A stretch of 64,000 nucleotides of DNA, from NCBI RefSeq assembly GCF_017792385.1, contig NZ_CP051230.1, positions 2,914,001-2,978,000 of the forward strand, written 5' to 3'. Positions 46,091-54,020 of the stretch are shown here, one piece after another. The notes below the pieces were generated by a model, which saw only the letters and a program-made list of their open reading frames with translations, ran no database searches and was not told the DNA's origin. The translations under genes were made by a program, and so were the position numbers. The DNA is from Hyphomonas sp. Its GTDB lineage: Bacteria > Pseudomonadota > Alphaproteobacteria > Caulobacterales > Hyphomonadaceae. The number at the start of each line of letters is the position of its first letter. Position 1 is the stretch's first letter.

Positions 46091-46389
46091 AAGCGGCGGT
46101 CCACCGTGTTCGGAGCGCGCCGGTTGCGGCGGCGGTCAATAACCGAATTCAGGTAGTGATCATGCGAGCGTCCGGGATTGGCGCTGTCCGGTTCAAACCC
46201 CAGTTCGACCGTGACCTGATAATGCGTAACCCGACCATCCTTGATGAAGCCGCGCGCATTTCCGATCTCGAACCAGTCCGGTTCACCATAGGTTTCGCGC
46301 GCGAGGACCAGCGCACGGTCAATCGCGTCATCCACGGAGACGGGGGACGTTCCGACAATCTGTTGAAGGGGCGGACGGGAGGATCCCAT
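46087..46389 (-). CDS. Dodecin-family flavin-binding protein with C-terminal extension
   Basis: About 100 residues. The central 60 match the dodecin fold: IVGTSPVSVDDAIDRAL, then ETYGEPDWFEIGNARGFI with the flavin-stacking Trp, and VTHYQVTVELGFEPD with the flavin-contact Gln. Dodecins are 65-71-residue homododecamers that store and quench flavins. Here about 32 extra residues follow (SANPGRSHDHYLNSVIDRRR onward), rich in Arg and Asn. ATG at 46389 is assumed; the frame is open to 46431. Confidence 0.82.
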   Translation of the reverse strand: MGSSRPPLQQIVGTSPVSVDDAIDRALVLARETYGEPDWFEIGNARGFIKDGRVTHYQVTVELGFEPDSANPGRSHDHYLNSVIDRRRNRRAPNTVDRRF

Positions 46390-46616
46390 GAAAGTGCGCC
46401 TGTTTGCCTCTGACTGCGTGATCTGTTGCAAGTATTATGCAAGAGGGCGGATATCGTTCCAAAATAACCGGGGCTTGCATCGATTAACCTTGCACGGCAC
46501 GGTCTTCATGGGCGACAGAAGGGGTGTGTGATGGGGCGCCACACTGGTATTGAAACCGTGACGGGAAGTATGTCCGCGCTAGCGCCAATGCCCTAAAATA
46601 AAAGGAGTTTTGCCTG

Positions 46617-47033
46617 ATGATTCGCGTGTTTACCCTGTTCGCTGCCAGCCTGGTGCTGGCTGGATGCGCCTATTTGCAGGATGTCTATGCCGACGGGCGC
46701 GGATTCGAATCCGGGGCGGACCCGTATGAGAAGATCCAGTTTGCCGGAGAGACAGCATCTGCCAGTGAGCGGGCGGCCTGCGAGGCGGCGGGGGGCATTG
46801 TGGCACGCGATGGGATGCTGGGCTGGGAACAATGTATACAAACGTTTGCAGACGCCGGTCAGGCGTGCACGGACAATTCCGATTGCCTTGGGCAGTGCCG
46901 CCTGAATTCGTTTGACGGCATCGAGGACCGGCAGGCGAACGTGACCGGCACATGCCAGGTCACGGACAGCCCGTTTGGATGTTACGCAACCGTCGAGAAC
47001 GGCCGGCCGACGCCGACCCTGTGCGTCGACTGA
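46617..47033 (+). CDS. Cysteine-rich lipoprotein, unknown
   Basis: 138 residues. The lipoprotein signal MIRVFTLFAASLVLAGCAY has lipobox LAGC. The mature part has seven further cysteines, including CTDNSDCLGQC and C-terminal FGCYA and TLCVD, so it is probably disulphide-bonded in the periplasm. An EAAGG segment and Trp-Glu-Gln-Cys recall small secreted proteins of Caulobacterales, but I do not know the family. AAAAGGAG lies upstream. It converges on the IDO gene with 6 bp between stops. Confidence 0.78.
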   Translation: MIRVFTLFAASLVLAGCAYLQDVYADGRGFESGADPYEKIQFAGETASASERAACEAAGGIVARDGMLGWEQCIQTFADAGQACTDNSDCLGQCRLNSFDGIEDRQANVTGTCQVTDSPFGCYATVENGRPTPTLCVD

Positions 47034-47039
47034 GACCGG

Positions 47040-48212
47040 TCAGACCGGCAGAAGGTGCGCTTCGGCCTCGTCGCGATGCTTTTTCAAATATTTCATGAAG
47101 GGCGTGCCGCCAGTGCCGACATCGGGATCGTTGCCCGCGCCGCCTTTTGACTGCTTGTTGATGTAGCTGGCCGCGTATTCGAGGTGACGCGTGCGAAAGC
47201 GGGCGAGCTTGCGGACATTGTCATTGTAGAGCGTGGTGAGGGCCGTGTGGCCCGCCGTCCCGACATAGTCGCGCAGGGTGCTGCGGGCACGCAGATCCTC
47301 GATGAACCGGCGATGCTGCGGCGGGCGATAGGCGTGCAGCTCGTCGAGGAAGGTGCGCAGAGGGTCGGCCGCGTGACCGACGCTGAGCAGGGCGTCCATG
47401 GCGGGGACGATGGAAGATTGCGAGCCGGTCTGGCCTCGGAAGGCCTGCGGCTTGCCGCCGGTTTCAGTGACGCCTTCATAGATCAGGCCGTCGCCGAGGG
47501 CCGGATTGTCCTTCCAGCCATGAATCCAGGGGCGCACCCGGTGGAAATAGACATAGGGGTCACACTGGTCGGGCATGCGGTCAAAAATGGCGTTGATGTC
47601 ATCCCAGGCACCGGACATGGCCGCGAGGCTGGTCTCGATGGCGGACGCGTCCGGGTCTGCCTGTGAGAGATGCGAGACGAGGCGGGTGGCTTCTTCCAGC
47701 AATTCGCCAGCCCGGGCCTCGATGGCGACATGGACGAGGATGAACCAGGCTTCGTCGAGGCCGCCATCGAAATGCTGGATCGTGTAGATGTTCGACAGGT
47801 CGATCGGGCCGTCCGGATCGAACCGGCCCCAATTCTCCAGCGTGTAGCTGGAATAGGGCAGCAGCGGCGGCTGTCCGATGGCCTGGCCAATCTGCCAGAT
47901 CGGCACGGCGAGGCAGGCCGGCAGGGCCCGGGGCGGTTCCGCCTCGCCCCAGACATAGGACTGGACCATGAAACTGTAGTGCAGCATGGCGATGCGCTGT
48001 TCGGCCTCGCTGGCCGTGGCGAGGAAATCCGTCAGGTCGAGCGTGGGCAGCGCCTCCAGATGGGCGCGGACGCGACCGGTTGGCAGGATGCGCGGCAGGG
48101 CCAGCGCGGTTTCGCGGATTGGCTGCAGGGCCTGTGGCAGGGTGATGCCGGCCGGGTCGAAGGATGACAGGAAACCGCGCTCGCGGCTGAGACCATAATC
48201 TGACAATTGCAT
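47040..48212 (-). CDS. Indoleamine 2,3-dioxygenase family protein
   Basis: 390 residues. Family signatures are RALPACLAVPIWQIG, PYSSYTLENWG, AFRGQTGSQSSIVPAMDALL (IDO motif) and PPQHRRFIEDLRARSTLRDYV, then FRTRHLEYAASYI with the His expected to ligate heme. IDO opens the indole ring of tryptophan to N-formylkynurenine. No kynurenine-pathway genes lie beside it. The start at 48212 (MQLSDYGLSRE) is chosen; a longer frame has weak support. It is divergent from guaB. Confidence 0.9.
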   Translation of the reverse strand: MQLSDYGLSRERGFLSSFDPAGITLPQALQPIRETALALPRILPTGRVRAHLEALPTLDLTDFLATASEAEQRIAMLHYSFMVQSYVWGEAEPPRALPACLAVPIWQIGQAIGQPPLLPYSSYTLENWGRFDPDGPIDLSNIYTIQHFDGGLDEAWFILVHVAIEARAGELLEEATRLVSHLSQADPDASAIETSLAAMSGAWDDINAIFDRMPDQCDPYVYFHRVRPWIHGWKDNPALGDGLIYEGVTETGGKPQAFRGQTGSQSSIVPAMDALLSVGHAADPLRTFLDELHAYRPPQHRRFIEDLRARSTLRDYVGTAGHTALTTLYNDNVRKLARFRTRHLEYAASYINKQSKGGAGNDPDVGTGGTPFMKYLKKHRDEAEAHLLPV

Positions 48213-48336
48213 CGCACGCTTCCTCCCAGAGCAATTGATTACAAATGAAACTAACGACACTTCGCGGCTCATGACCATAGGGAAGTTGCGGGAATTGCAG
48301 CCTTGCGCAGGGATTTTCAGGGAGGGACTTCACAAA

Positions 48337-48370
48337 GCCCCGCGACTCCCTTATGGGGCCAAAAAGGGAG
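48337..48370 (+). promoter_or_regulatory. Putative pseudoknot masking the guaB ribosome-binding site
   Basis: Two interleaved stems are possible in the leader: GCCCC (48337-48341) with GGGGC (48355-48359), and CTCCCTT (48346-48352) with AAGGGAG (48364-48370). Loops are 4, 2 and 4 nt, which fits an H-type pseudoknot. AAGGGAG is also the guaB Shine-Dalgarno sequence, 8 nt before the ATG, so the fold would block initiation. Read directly from sequence; function is inferred. Confidence 0.5.
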
Positions 48371-48378
48371 CTCCCCAC

Positions 48379-49833
48379 ATGAAAATCCGACAAGCCATTA
48401 CCTTCGACGACGTGCTGCTCCAGCCCGGGGCCAGCGAGGTCATGCCCGCTGACGTCGATGTCTCCACCTTCCTGACCAAGGCCATTCCGCTGAACATCCC
48501 GCTGATCTCTGCGGCGATGGACACGGTGACCGAGGCGCGCCTGGCGATTGCCATGGCGCAGGCCGGCGGCATTGGCGTGATCCACCGCAACCTCTCCATC
48601 GAGCAGCAGGCCGGTGAAGTGGCCATGGTGAAGAAGTATGAGAGCGGCGTGGTGATGAACCCGGTGACGATCTCGCCCTCGGCGAGCCTGGGCGATCTCA
48701 ACGAGTTGAAGCAGCGCACCGGTTTCTCCGGCATTCCGGTGGTCGATGGCGCAGGCAAGGTGGTGGGCATCATCACCAATCGTGACACGCGCTTTGCCGA
48801 AGATGTGTCGGAATCTGTCGCCAATCTGATGACGAAGGAAGTCGTCACGGTGAAGATGGATACATCGAATGAAGAGGCCCGGCGCCTGCTGCACAAGCAC
48901 CGGATCGAGCGGCTGGTCATCGTGGATGATGACAATCGCTGTGTCGGCCTGCTGACCGTGAAGGACATGGACAAGGCGGCCGTGAACCCGAACGCCGCCA
49001 AGGATGCGGCCGGGCGCCTGCGTGTGGCGGCGGCGTCGACCGTCGGCGATGCGGGCTTTGAGCGCACGGAAGCGCTGATCGATGCGGGCGTGGACTGTGT
49101 GATCATCGACACCGCGCACGGACACTCCATCTCCGTGGCGCAGGCCGTTGAGCGGGCGAAGAAGATTTCCAATTCGGTCCAGATCATTGCCGGTAATGTG
49201 GCGACGGCGGAAGCAACCAAGGCGCTGATCGATGCGGGCGCGGACGCGGTGAAGGTCGGCATCGGGCCGGGTTCCATCTGCACGACGCGGATCGTCGCCG
49301 GGGTGGGCGTGCCCCAGTTGACCGCCATCGAGGCGTGCGCGAATGCGGCGCAGGCGAGCGGCGTGCCGGTGATTGCCGATGGCGGGATCAAATTCTCGGG
49401 CGATTTTGCCAAGGCGCTGGCCGCCGGAGCCTCGACCGCGATGATGGGCTCCATGTTTGCCGGCACGGAAGAGGCGCCGGGCGAGGTGTTCCTGTATCAG
49501 GGCCGTTCGTACAAGGCCTATCGCGGCATGGGCAGCCTGGGTGCAATGGCGCGCGGCTCGGCCGACCGCTATTTCCAGAAGGACGCCGCACAGGAGAAGC
49601 TGGTGCCGGAAGGCATTGAGGGCCAGGTGCCGTTCAAGGGCCCGCTCGGCCCGATCATCCACCAGATGGTCGGTGGCCTGCGCGCGGCCATGGGGTATGT
49701 CGGTGCCAAGACGATCACCGAGCTGCACGAGAAGGCCGAGTTCGTCCAGATCACCGGCGCGGGCCTTCAGGAAAGCCACGTGCACGACGTGCAGATGACG
49801 CGGGAAAGCCCGAATTATTCGCTGACGCGGTAG
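48379..49833 (+). CDS. guaB: Inosine-5'-monophosphate dehydrogenase
   Basis: 484 residues. A TIM barrel (TFDDVLLQPGASEVMP, LISAAMDTVTEARLAIAMA) is interrupted by a CBS pair (about 92-205). Then come GNVATAEATKALIDAGADAVKVGIGPGSICTTR with the catalytic Cys, the GGIKFSGDFAKALAAGA block, and MGSLGAM before the active-site flap. It converts IMP to XMP, the branch step to GMP; guaA lies 4.2 kb downstream. The leader can fold over its ribosome-binding site. Confidence 0.98.
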   Translation: MKIRQAITFDDVLLQPGASEVMPADVDVSTFLTKAIPLNIPLISAAMDTVTEARLAIAMAQAGGIGVIHRNLSIEQQAGEVAMVKKYESGVVMNPVTISPSASLGDLNELKQRTGFSGIPVVDGAGKVVGIITNRDTRFAEDVSESVANLMTKEVVTVKMDTSNEEARRLLHKHRIERLVIVDDDNRCVGLLTVKDMDKAAVNPNAAKDAAGRLRVAAASTVGDAGFERTEALIDAGVDCVIIDTAHGHSISVAQAVERAKKISNSVQIIAGNVATAEATKALIDAGADAVKVGIGPGSICTTRIVAGVGVPQLTAIEACANAAQASGVPVIADGGIKFSGDFAKALAAGASTAMMGSMFAGTEEAPGEVFLYQGRSYKAYRGMGSLGAMARGSADRYFQKDAAQEKLVPEGIEGQVPFKGPLGPIIHQMVGGLRAAMGYVGAKTITELHEKAEFVQITGAGLQESHVHDVQMTRESPNYSLTR

Positions 49834-49841
49834 ATCGGGAA

Positions 49842-49869
49842 GGCGGGTTACGCCTTTGGCTAACCCGCC
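49842..49869. terminator. Inverted repeat between convergent guaB and GNAT genes
   Basis: GGCGGGTTA (49842-49850) pairs perfectly with TAACCCGCC (49861-49869) around a 10-nt loop. Its place between convergent genes suggests a two-way terminator, although the T run is weak. The GGCGGGTTA core also recurs as an intergenic repeat in proteobacteria. Confidence 0.6.
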
Positions 49870-49881
49870 CTACGGGGAATT

Positions 49882-50499
49882 TTATGTGGGCGAAGCCTGA
49901 ACGGGCTCGCGCCACATCGCTTCCATGGGCGGCGAGCCTTCGCCCAATTCAAACACCTCCATCCGTTCGAAACCGTGGCTCATATAGAAGCCGGAATTGG
50001 CCGGGTTGGTGTTTTCCAGATAGCAGGGCAGGCCTTCGCGGTCGGCGGCGTCCAGCATGGGGCGCAGGATCGCCTTGCCGAGCCCGGTGCCGCGCGCAGC
50101 CTTCCGTGTGCCGATGGTGAAGAGGTAGAGGTGCGGGTCGGAGGGGTGGTGCCGTGCCATGATCTCGCCTGCGCCCATCGCGCGCTTCATGGCGCCTTTG
50201 GAGCCCTTGCTCATCAGCGACCAGGCGAGCCGCAGGGTCTGGACCGGCGACAGGCCCTGGCGGGCATCCGACAGGCTCCACATCGTGGCCGCCTCATCCC
50301 CGATCATGTGGCAGATGCCATGCGGCAGGTAGACGTCCCGGGCGAGCTGTCTGAAGGTCGCCTGCATGGCCGCGTCGGTGCCGAAGATCCAGCGATTGAT
50401 CGGATCTTCCGAAAAGGCCTCGGCCGTGATGTTGCCGAGCTGGCGCCAGTCCAGCGGATTGGCGGGCTTGATCCCCGCAGGCAGGTCCAGTTGCAACAT
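49882..50499 (-). CDS. GNAT-family N-acetyltransferase
   Basis: 205 residues. The acetyl-CoA site is in LYLFTIGTRKAARGTGLGKAIL (Q/RxxGxG/A type, here RGTGLG), followed by LPCYLENTNPANSGFYMSHGF, the usual end of the fold. Substrate cannot be predicted. ATG at 50499 is accepted; it is convergent with guaB. Confidence 0.9.
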   Translation of the reverse strand: MLQLDLPAGIKPANPLDWRQLGNITAEAFSEDPINRWIFGTDAAMQATFRQLARDVYLPHGICHMIGDEAATMWSLSDARQGLSPVQTLRLAWSLMSKGSKGAMKRAMGAGEIMARHHPSDPHLYLFTIGTRKAARGTGLGKAILRPMLDAADREGLPCYLENTNPANSGFYMSHGFERMEVFELGEGSPPMEAMWREPVQASPT

Positions 50500-50593
50500 A
50501 TGTATTCTCCCACACGGGCATTACGGCATTTTTGACGGGACTTGGCCAGACCGCGCCCTAGGTCAGCCCTGTGACAGACAGGGAGTGTGCAGG

Positions 50594-51493
50594 ATGGAGC
50601 GGATTGCGATCATCGGGGCGGGCCTGGCCGGGCTGACGGCAGCGCAGGGCCTGCGGGCCGCCGGCCGGGCGACGGTCGTGTTCGAGAAGAGCCGGGGGCT
50701 GGGCGGGCGGCTGGCCACGCGGCGAACCGAGTTCGGGCCGATTGACCATGGCGCGCCGGGCGTGCCGGAAAGCGTGCCCGTGGCGGGCGAGGTCTGGTCG
50801 CGGGCCGAACCGGGCATGCGGCAGACCGGCCTGCCTGGCATGAGCGCGCTGGCGCGGCACGTGTCCGGCGGTCTGGAGGTTCAGACGCAGATCGAGGTGC
50901 AGCCGCTGGTCCGGACCGAATCCGGCTGGGCGCTGCGGGACCAGACCGGCACAAGTCTCGGTGTGTTCGACCGGGTGATCGTCACGGCGCCGCCGGTGCA
51001 GGCCGCCGCGCTGACGGCCGCAGATGACGCACTGGCGAAAGAGATCGCGGCGGCGGAGATGTCACCGCTCTGGACGTTGCTGCTGGCCTTTGCCGATCCG
51101 ACCGGGCTGGAGCAGGAGGTCAAGCCGCTGCAGGGGGCGCTGGCGACTGCCATCCCGATGCTGGCCAAGCCGGGCCAGACCGGTTTCGAGCGCTGGACGG
51201 TGCATGCCAGCGAGGCCTGGAGCGCGGCCAATCTGGAGCTGGAGAAGGAGGATGCCGCGCAGGCGCTGTTCGACGCGTTCCGCGAGCAGGCGGATGTGCC
51301 GGCGGGGCCGGACTATCTCGCGGCCCATCGCTGGCGATATGCGCGGGTGCGCACGCCGCTGGGCAAGCCCTTTGTCGCGACTGCCGACGCGAGCCTGATC
51401 GCCGGGGGAGACTGGGCGCTGGGCGCCCTTGCCAGCCACGCCGTGGAAAGCGGGCGGGCGATGGCCGCACATGTGGTGGAGGCAGCGGGTTAA
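50594..51493 (+). CDS. Renalase-like FAD/NAD(P)-binding oxidoreductase
   Basis: 299 residues. The Rossmann motif is IAIIGAGLAGLTAAQGL at the N-terminus, followed by VVFEKSRGLGGRLATRR and FGPIDHGAPG, a signature of renalase-type flavoproteins. The C-terminal LIAGGDWALGALASHAVESGRA contacts FAD. Bacterial renalases oxidise misreduced NAD(P)H isomers, but family members vary. The start at 50594 has GGAG-like sequence (AGTGTGCAGG) upstream. It is 72 bp before the RNA methyltransferase gene. Confidence 0.85.
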   Translation: MERIAIIGAGLAGLTAAQGLRAAGRATVVFEKSRGLGGRLATRRTEFGPIDHGAPGVPESVPVAGEVWSRAEPGMRQTGLPGMSALARHVSGGLEVQTQIEVQPLVRTESGWALRDQTGTSLGVFDRVIVTAPPVQAAALTAADDALAKEIAAAEMSPLWTLLLAFADPTGLEQEVKPLQGALATAIPMLAKPGQTGFERWTVHASEAWSAANLELEKEDAAQALFDAFREQADVPAGPDYLAAHRWRYARVRTPLGKPFVATADASLIAGGDWALGALASHAVESGRAMAAHVVEAAG

Positions 51494-51565
51494 GCCTTTG
51501 CCGGTTTCCCTGACCGGATTTGCGCGGTAACAGGGCGGTTTGCAGAGACCCGAGAGGCTATTTCC

Positions 51566-52873
51566 ATGCGCAATGGCGGACGCATCGCAGCGGCAATCGA
51601 CGTGCTGAATGACGTGCTGACCCGGCACCAGCCGGTGAAATCGGCTGCGCGGGACTGGGGCAAGCGCGCGCGCTATGCCGGATCGAAGGACCGGGCCTGG
51701 GTTAGCGGACTGGTGCTGGACGCGCTGCGCAAGAGGAATTCGATTGCGCATGCGATGGGCGATGACAGCCCGCGCGCGCTGATCCTTGGCGCGCTGGCGC
51801 ATGCCTGGGGCTGGAACATCCGCCAGATCGATGATGCAATGGATGAAGACCATGCGCCCAGCAAGCTGACGCTGGATGAACGCGAACGGCTGGTAATGGC
51901 GCCGGACCCGGTGGCCCCGCCGCATGTGCAGGGCGATTATCCGGAATGGATGGCGCCGATGATGGCACGCGTGTTCGGCGAGGAGGCCGCCGTCGAAGCG
52001 CAGGCCATGGCCGTGCGAGCGGATGTCGACCTGCGCGTGAACACGCTGAAAGTGGACGCCGAAAAAGCCGCACAGCCGCTGCGCAGCGCGAAGGCGGAAG
52101 CCTCTCCGCTTCTGGTCAATGCCTTCAACATTCCGGCGCGCGACCCGAGCGAGCGCGAAGCGTCCCTGGAAAGCATTCCGGCCTATTCCAAGGGCTGGGT
52201 CGAGGTGCAGGATGCCGGCAGCCAGATCGCGGCCGCGGCAGCCAACGCCCAGCCGGGCGAACAGGTGCTGGACTATTGCGCGGGCGGCGGCGGCAAGACG
52301 CTGGCCATGGCGGCGCAGATGCAGGGCAAGGGGCAGATCTTCGCCTATGACATTGACGGGCGGCGCCTTTCGGCGCTGATCCCGCGCCTGAAGCGGTCCG
52401 GCGCGCACAATGTGCAGTTGGTGCATCCGAGCGAGCCGACGCAGCTGGAAGACCTGACGGGGCAGATGGATTGCGTGTTCGTTGATGCGCCCTGCACCGG
52501 CACCGGCACCTGGCGCCGCCGCCCGGATGCCAAGTGGCGGCTGAAAGAGAAGCAGCTGGAAAAGCGCATGGGCGAACAGGACGAAATCCTTGCGGCGGCC
52601 AGCCAGTTCGTGAAGCCGGGTGGCCGGCTGGTCTATGCGACCTGTTCCTTCCTGATCGAGGAAGACGAGGACCGCGTGGCAAACTTCCTGTCCGGACATC
52701 CGGACTTCACCGAGGAAGACGCCGCAGAGGCGGCAATCGCGTCCGGCCTGCTGACCGAAGACGGCGCGGCAATGGTCCGCAAGTTCCGTGCACCCACAGG
52801 CAGCGTACGCCTGACCCCGCGCCGGGCCGGTACGGACGGCTTCTTCTTCGCAGTGTTGAGCAAGGCGGGCTGA
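51566..52873 (+). CDS. RsmB/NOP family class I SAM-dependent RNA methyltransferase
   Basis: 435 residues. A NusB-like N-terminal domain precedes the RNA m5C methyltransferase core: LDYCAGGGGKTLAMAA (motif I), the FAYDIDGRRLSALIPR block, VDAPCTGTGTWRRRPDAKWR (motif IV Cys) and YATCSFLIEEDEDRV (motif VI catalytic Cys). It methylates cytosine-5 in rRNA or tRNA; RsmB proper modifies C967 of 16S rRNA, but subtype is not certain. It converges on the next gene with 2 bp between stops. Confidence 0.92.
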   Translation: MRNGGRIAAAIDVLNDVLTRHQPVKSAARDWGKRARYAGSKDRAWVSGLVLDALRKRNSIAHAMGDDSPRALILGALAHAWGWNIRQIDDAMDEDHAPSKLTLDERERLVMAPDPVAPPHVQGDYPEWMAPMMARVFGEEAAVEAQAMAVRADVDLRVNTLKVDAEKAAQPLRSAKAEASPLLVNAFNIPARDPSEREASLESIPAYSKGWVEVQDAGSQIAAAAANAQPGEQVLDYCAGGGGKTLAMAAQMQGKGQIFAYDIDGRRLSALIPRLKRSGAHNVQLVHPSEPTQLEDLTGQMDCVFVDAPCTGTGTWRRRPDAKWRLKEKQLEKRMGEQDEILAAASQFVKPGGRLVYATCSFLIEEDEDRVANFLSGHPDFTEEDAAEAAIASGLLTEDGAAMVRKFRAPTGSVRLTPRRAGTDGFFFAVLSKAG

Positions 52874-52875
52874 GC

Positions 52876-53922
52876 CTAGCTTTCGCTGAAAGTGTCGATG
52901 GCGCCGAGCAGGGTGGCGACTTCGTTTCGTTCCTGTTCGGTCAGTTCTGGCCGCCATATGTCGAACAGGAGCACAATGCGCGTCTGGTCGGCTTCGTTCT
53001 TTGCCTCATGTTCGATCGTGTCATCGAAGATGACGATTTTCCCTTCCTGCCAGTGATGCGTTTCGCTGCCGACGCGCAGCCAGGCCGGGCCGGGCACGAT
53101 CAGCGGCAGATGGCAGATCAGGCGCGTGTTCACCATGCCATTGTGCGGGGGGATATGCGCGCCGGGCTTCAGAACAGAGAACAGGACGGACGGGCATTTG
53201 CCCTCTGCAAAGTCCAGCGGGACCCGTTCCAGCGCCGCGGTGGTGACGGGACAGCGGGCGCAGTTGGCCTCGACCTTCGCGCCATCCTTCCAGAGATAGA
53301 AGGCGCTCCAGTCGGTATTGTCGAGCAAATGATGGTCCTGTCCTCCCAGATGGCCGCTGGTGCGTTCGATATAGGGCCGGAAGCTTGCCTGGTCCTCGGA
53401 GAGGACGGCGCGGAGTTCGCTCTGGATGTCCGGGGTCCTGGCTTCCAGTTCCGGCACCCAGTCAAAGGCGGCCGGATCGTAGAACTGGATCTGGGGTAGG
53501 CCGGGGAAATAGTATCGGCGGGGTTCCTGAAGATAGACGGGCTGACGGCCGAGCAGGATGTCGAGGGACTGGTCAAAGCGGGCAGTGCGTTGCTGCGGCG
53601 GGATCAGGCCGTCCAGGCGCGCGGCATAGTCCGAGGCATAGTCCGCAAGCCGGGCCTGAGCGCGCTGCAGACCGGCCTGAACCGGCGCGGGCAAATTCGG
53701 CGCCTGCGCCGCAAGGGACAGGGCCGCGCGATAGGCGTCCGACGCAGAAGGCGTATCGCCGCCGGAATGGCTGACATCGCCGAGCAGGAGCAGGCTGCCC
53801 AGATCGGTCGGCGTGTCGGCCAGCACGGTGCGCAGGGCCGCAGCCGCGCCGGACCAGTCGCCGGAGCGGGCCCTGGCCAGGGCGGTCTGTCTGAGTTCGG
53901 TGAGTGAAAGCGCATCAGTCAT
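52876..53922 (-). CDS. TPR plus aspartyl/asparaginyl beta-hydroxylase domain protein
   Basis: 348 residues. An N-terminal TPR-like helical region (about 1-100; GDWSGAAAALRTVLADTP) is followed by an Asp/Asn hydroxylase double-stranded beta-helix domain (about 165-340). Iron ligands are in PPHNGMVNTRLICHLPL and IFDDTIEHEAKNEADQTR; the Arg that binds 2-oxoglutarate follows. These Fe(II)/2-oxoglutarate enzymes hydroxylate peptides or lipids. The start at 53922 is chosen; it is divergent from guaA with 98 bp between. Confidence 0.9.
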   Translation of the reverse strand: MTDALSLTELRQTALARARSGDWSGAAAALRTVLADTPTDLGSLLLLGDVSHSGGDTPSASDAYRAALSLAAQAPNLPAPVQAGLQRAQARLADYASDYAARLDGLIPPQQRTARFDQSLDILLGRQPVYLQEPRRYYFPGLPQIQFYDPAAFDWVPELEARTPDIQSELRAVLSEDQASFRPYIERTSGHLGGQDHHLLDNTDWSAFYLWKDGAKVEANCARCPVTTAALERVPLDFAEGKCPSVLFSVLKPGAHIPPHNGMVNTRLICHLPLIVPGPAWLRVGSETHHWQEGKIVIFDDTIEHEAKNEADQTRIVLLFDIWRPELTEQERNEVATLLGAIDTFSES

Positions 53923-54020
53923 GGCCGGAAGGTCGGACGTTTTGGGCCAGACCGTCAATAGGCGCGCCGGAACAGCCCTTCAGATGTGGACGAATCTGTC
54001 TGTCTCGGCTATCGGGCGCC

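Noticed and set aside
47599..49785. A 728-codon minus-strand frame opposite guaB
   Set aside because: The reading is rich in His/Arg/Gly without fold signatures, and guaB on the + strand is full length.
51062..52957. A 631-codon minus-strand frame opposite the RsmB-like gene
   Set aside because: Antisense shadow; the RNA methyltransferase motifs are on the + strand.
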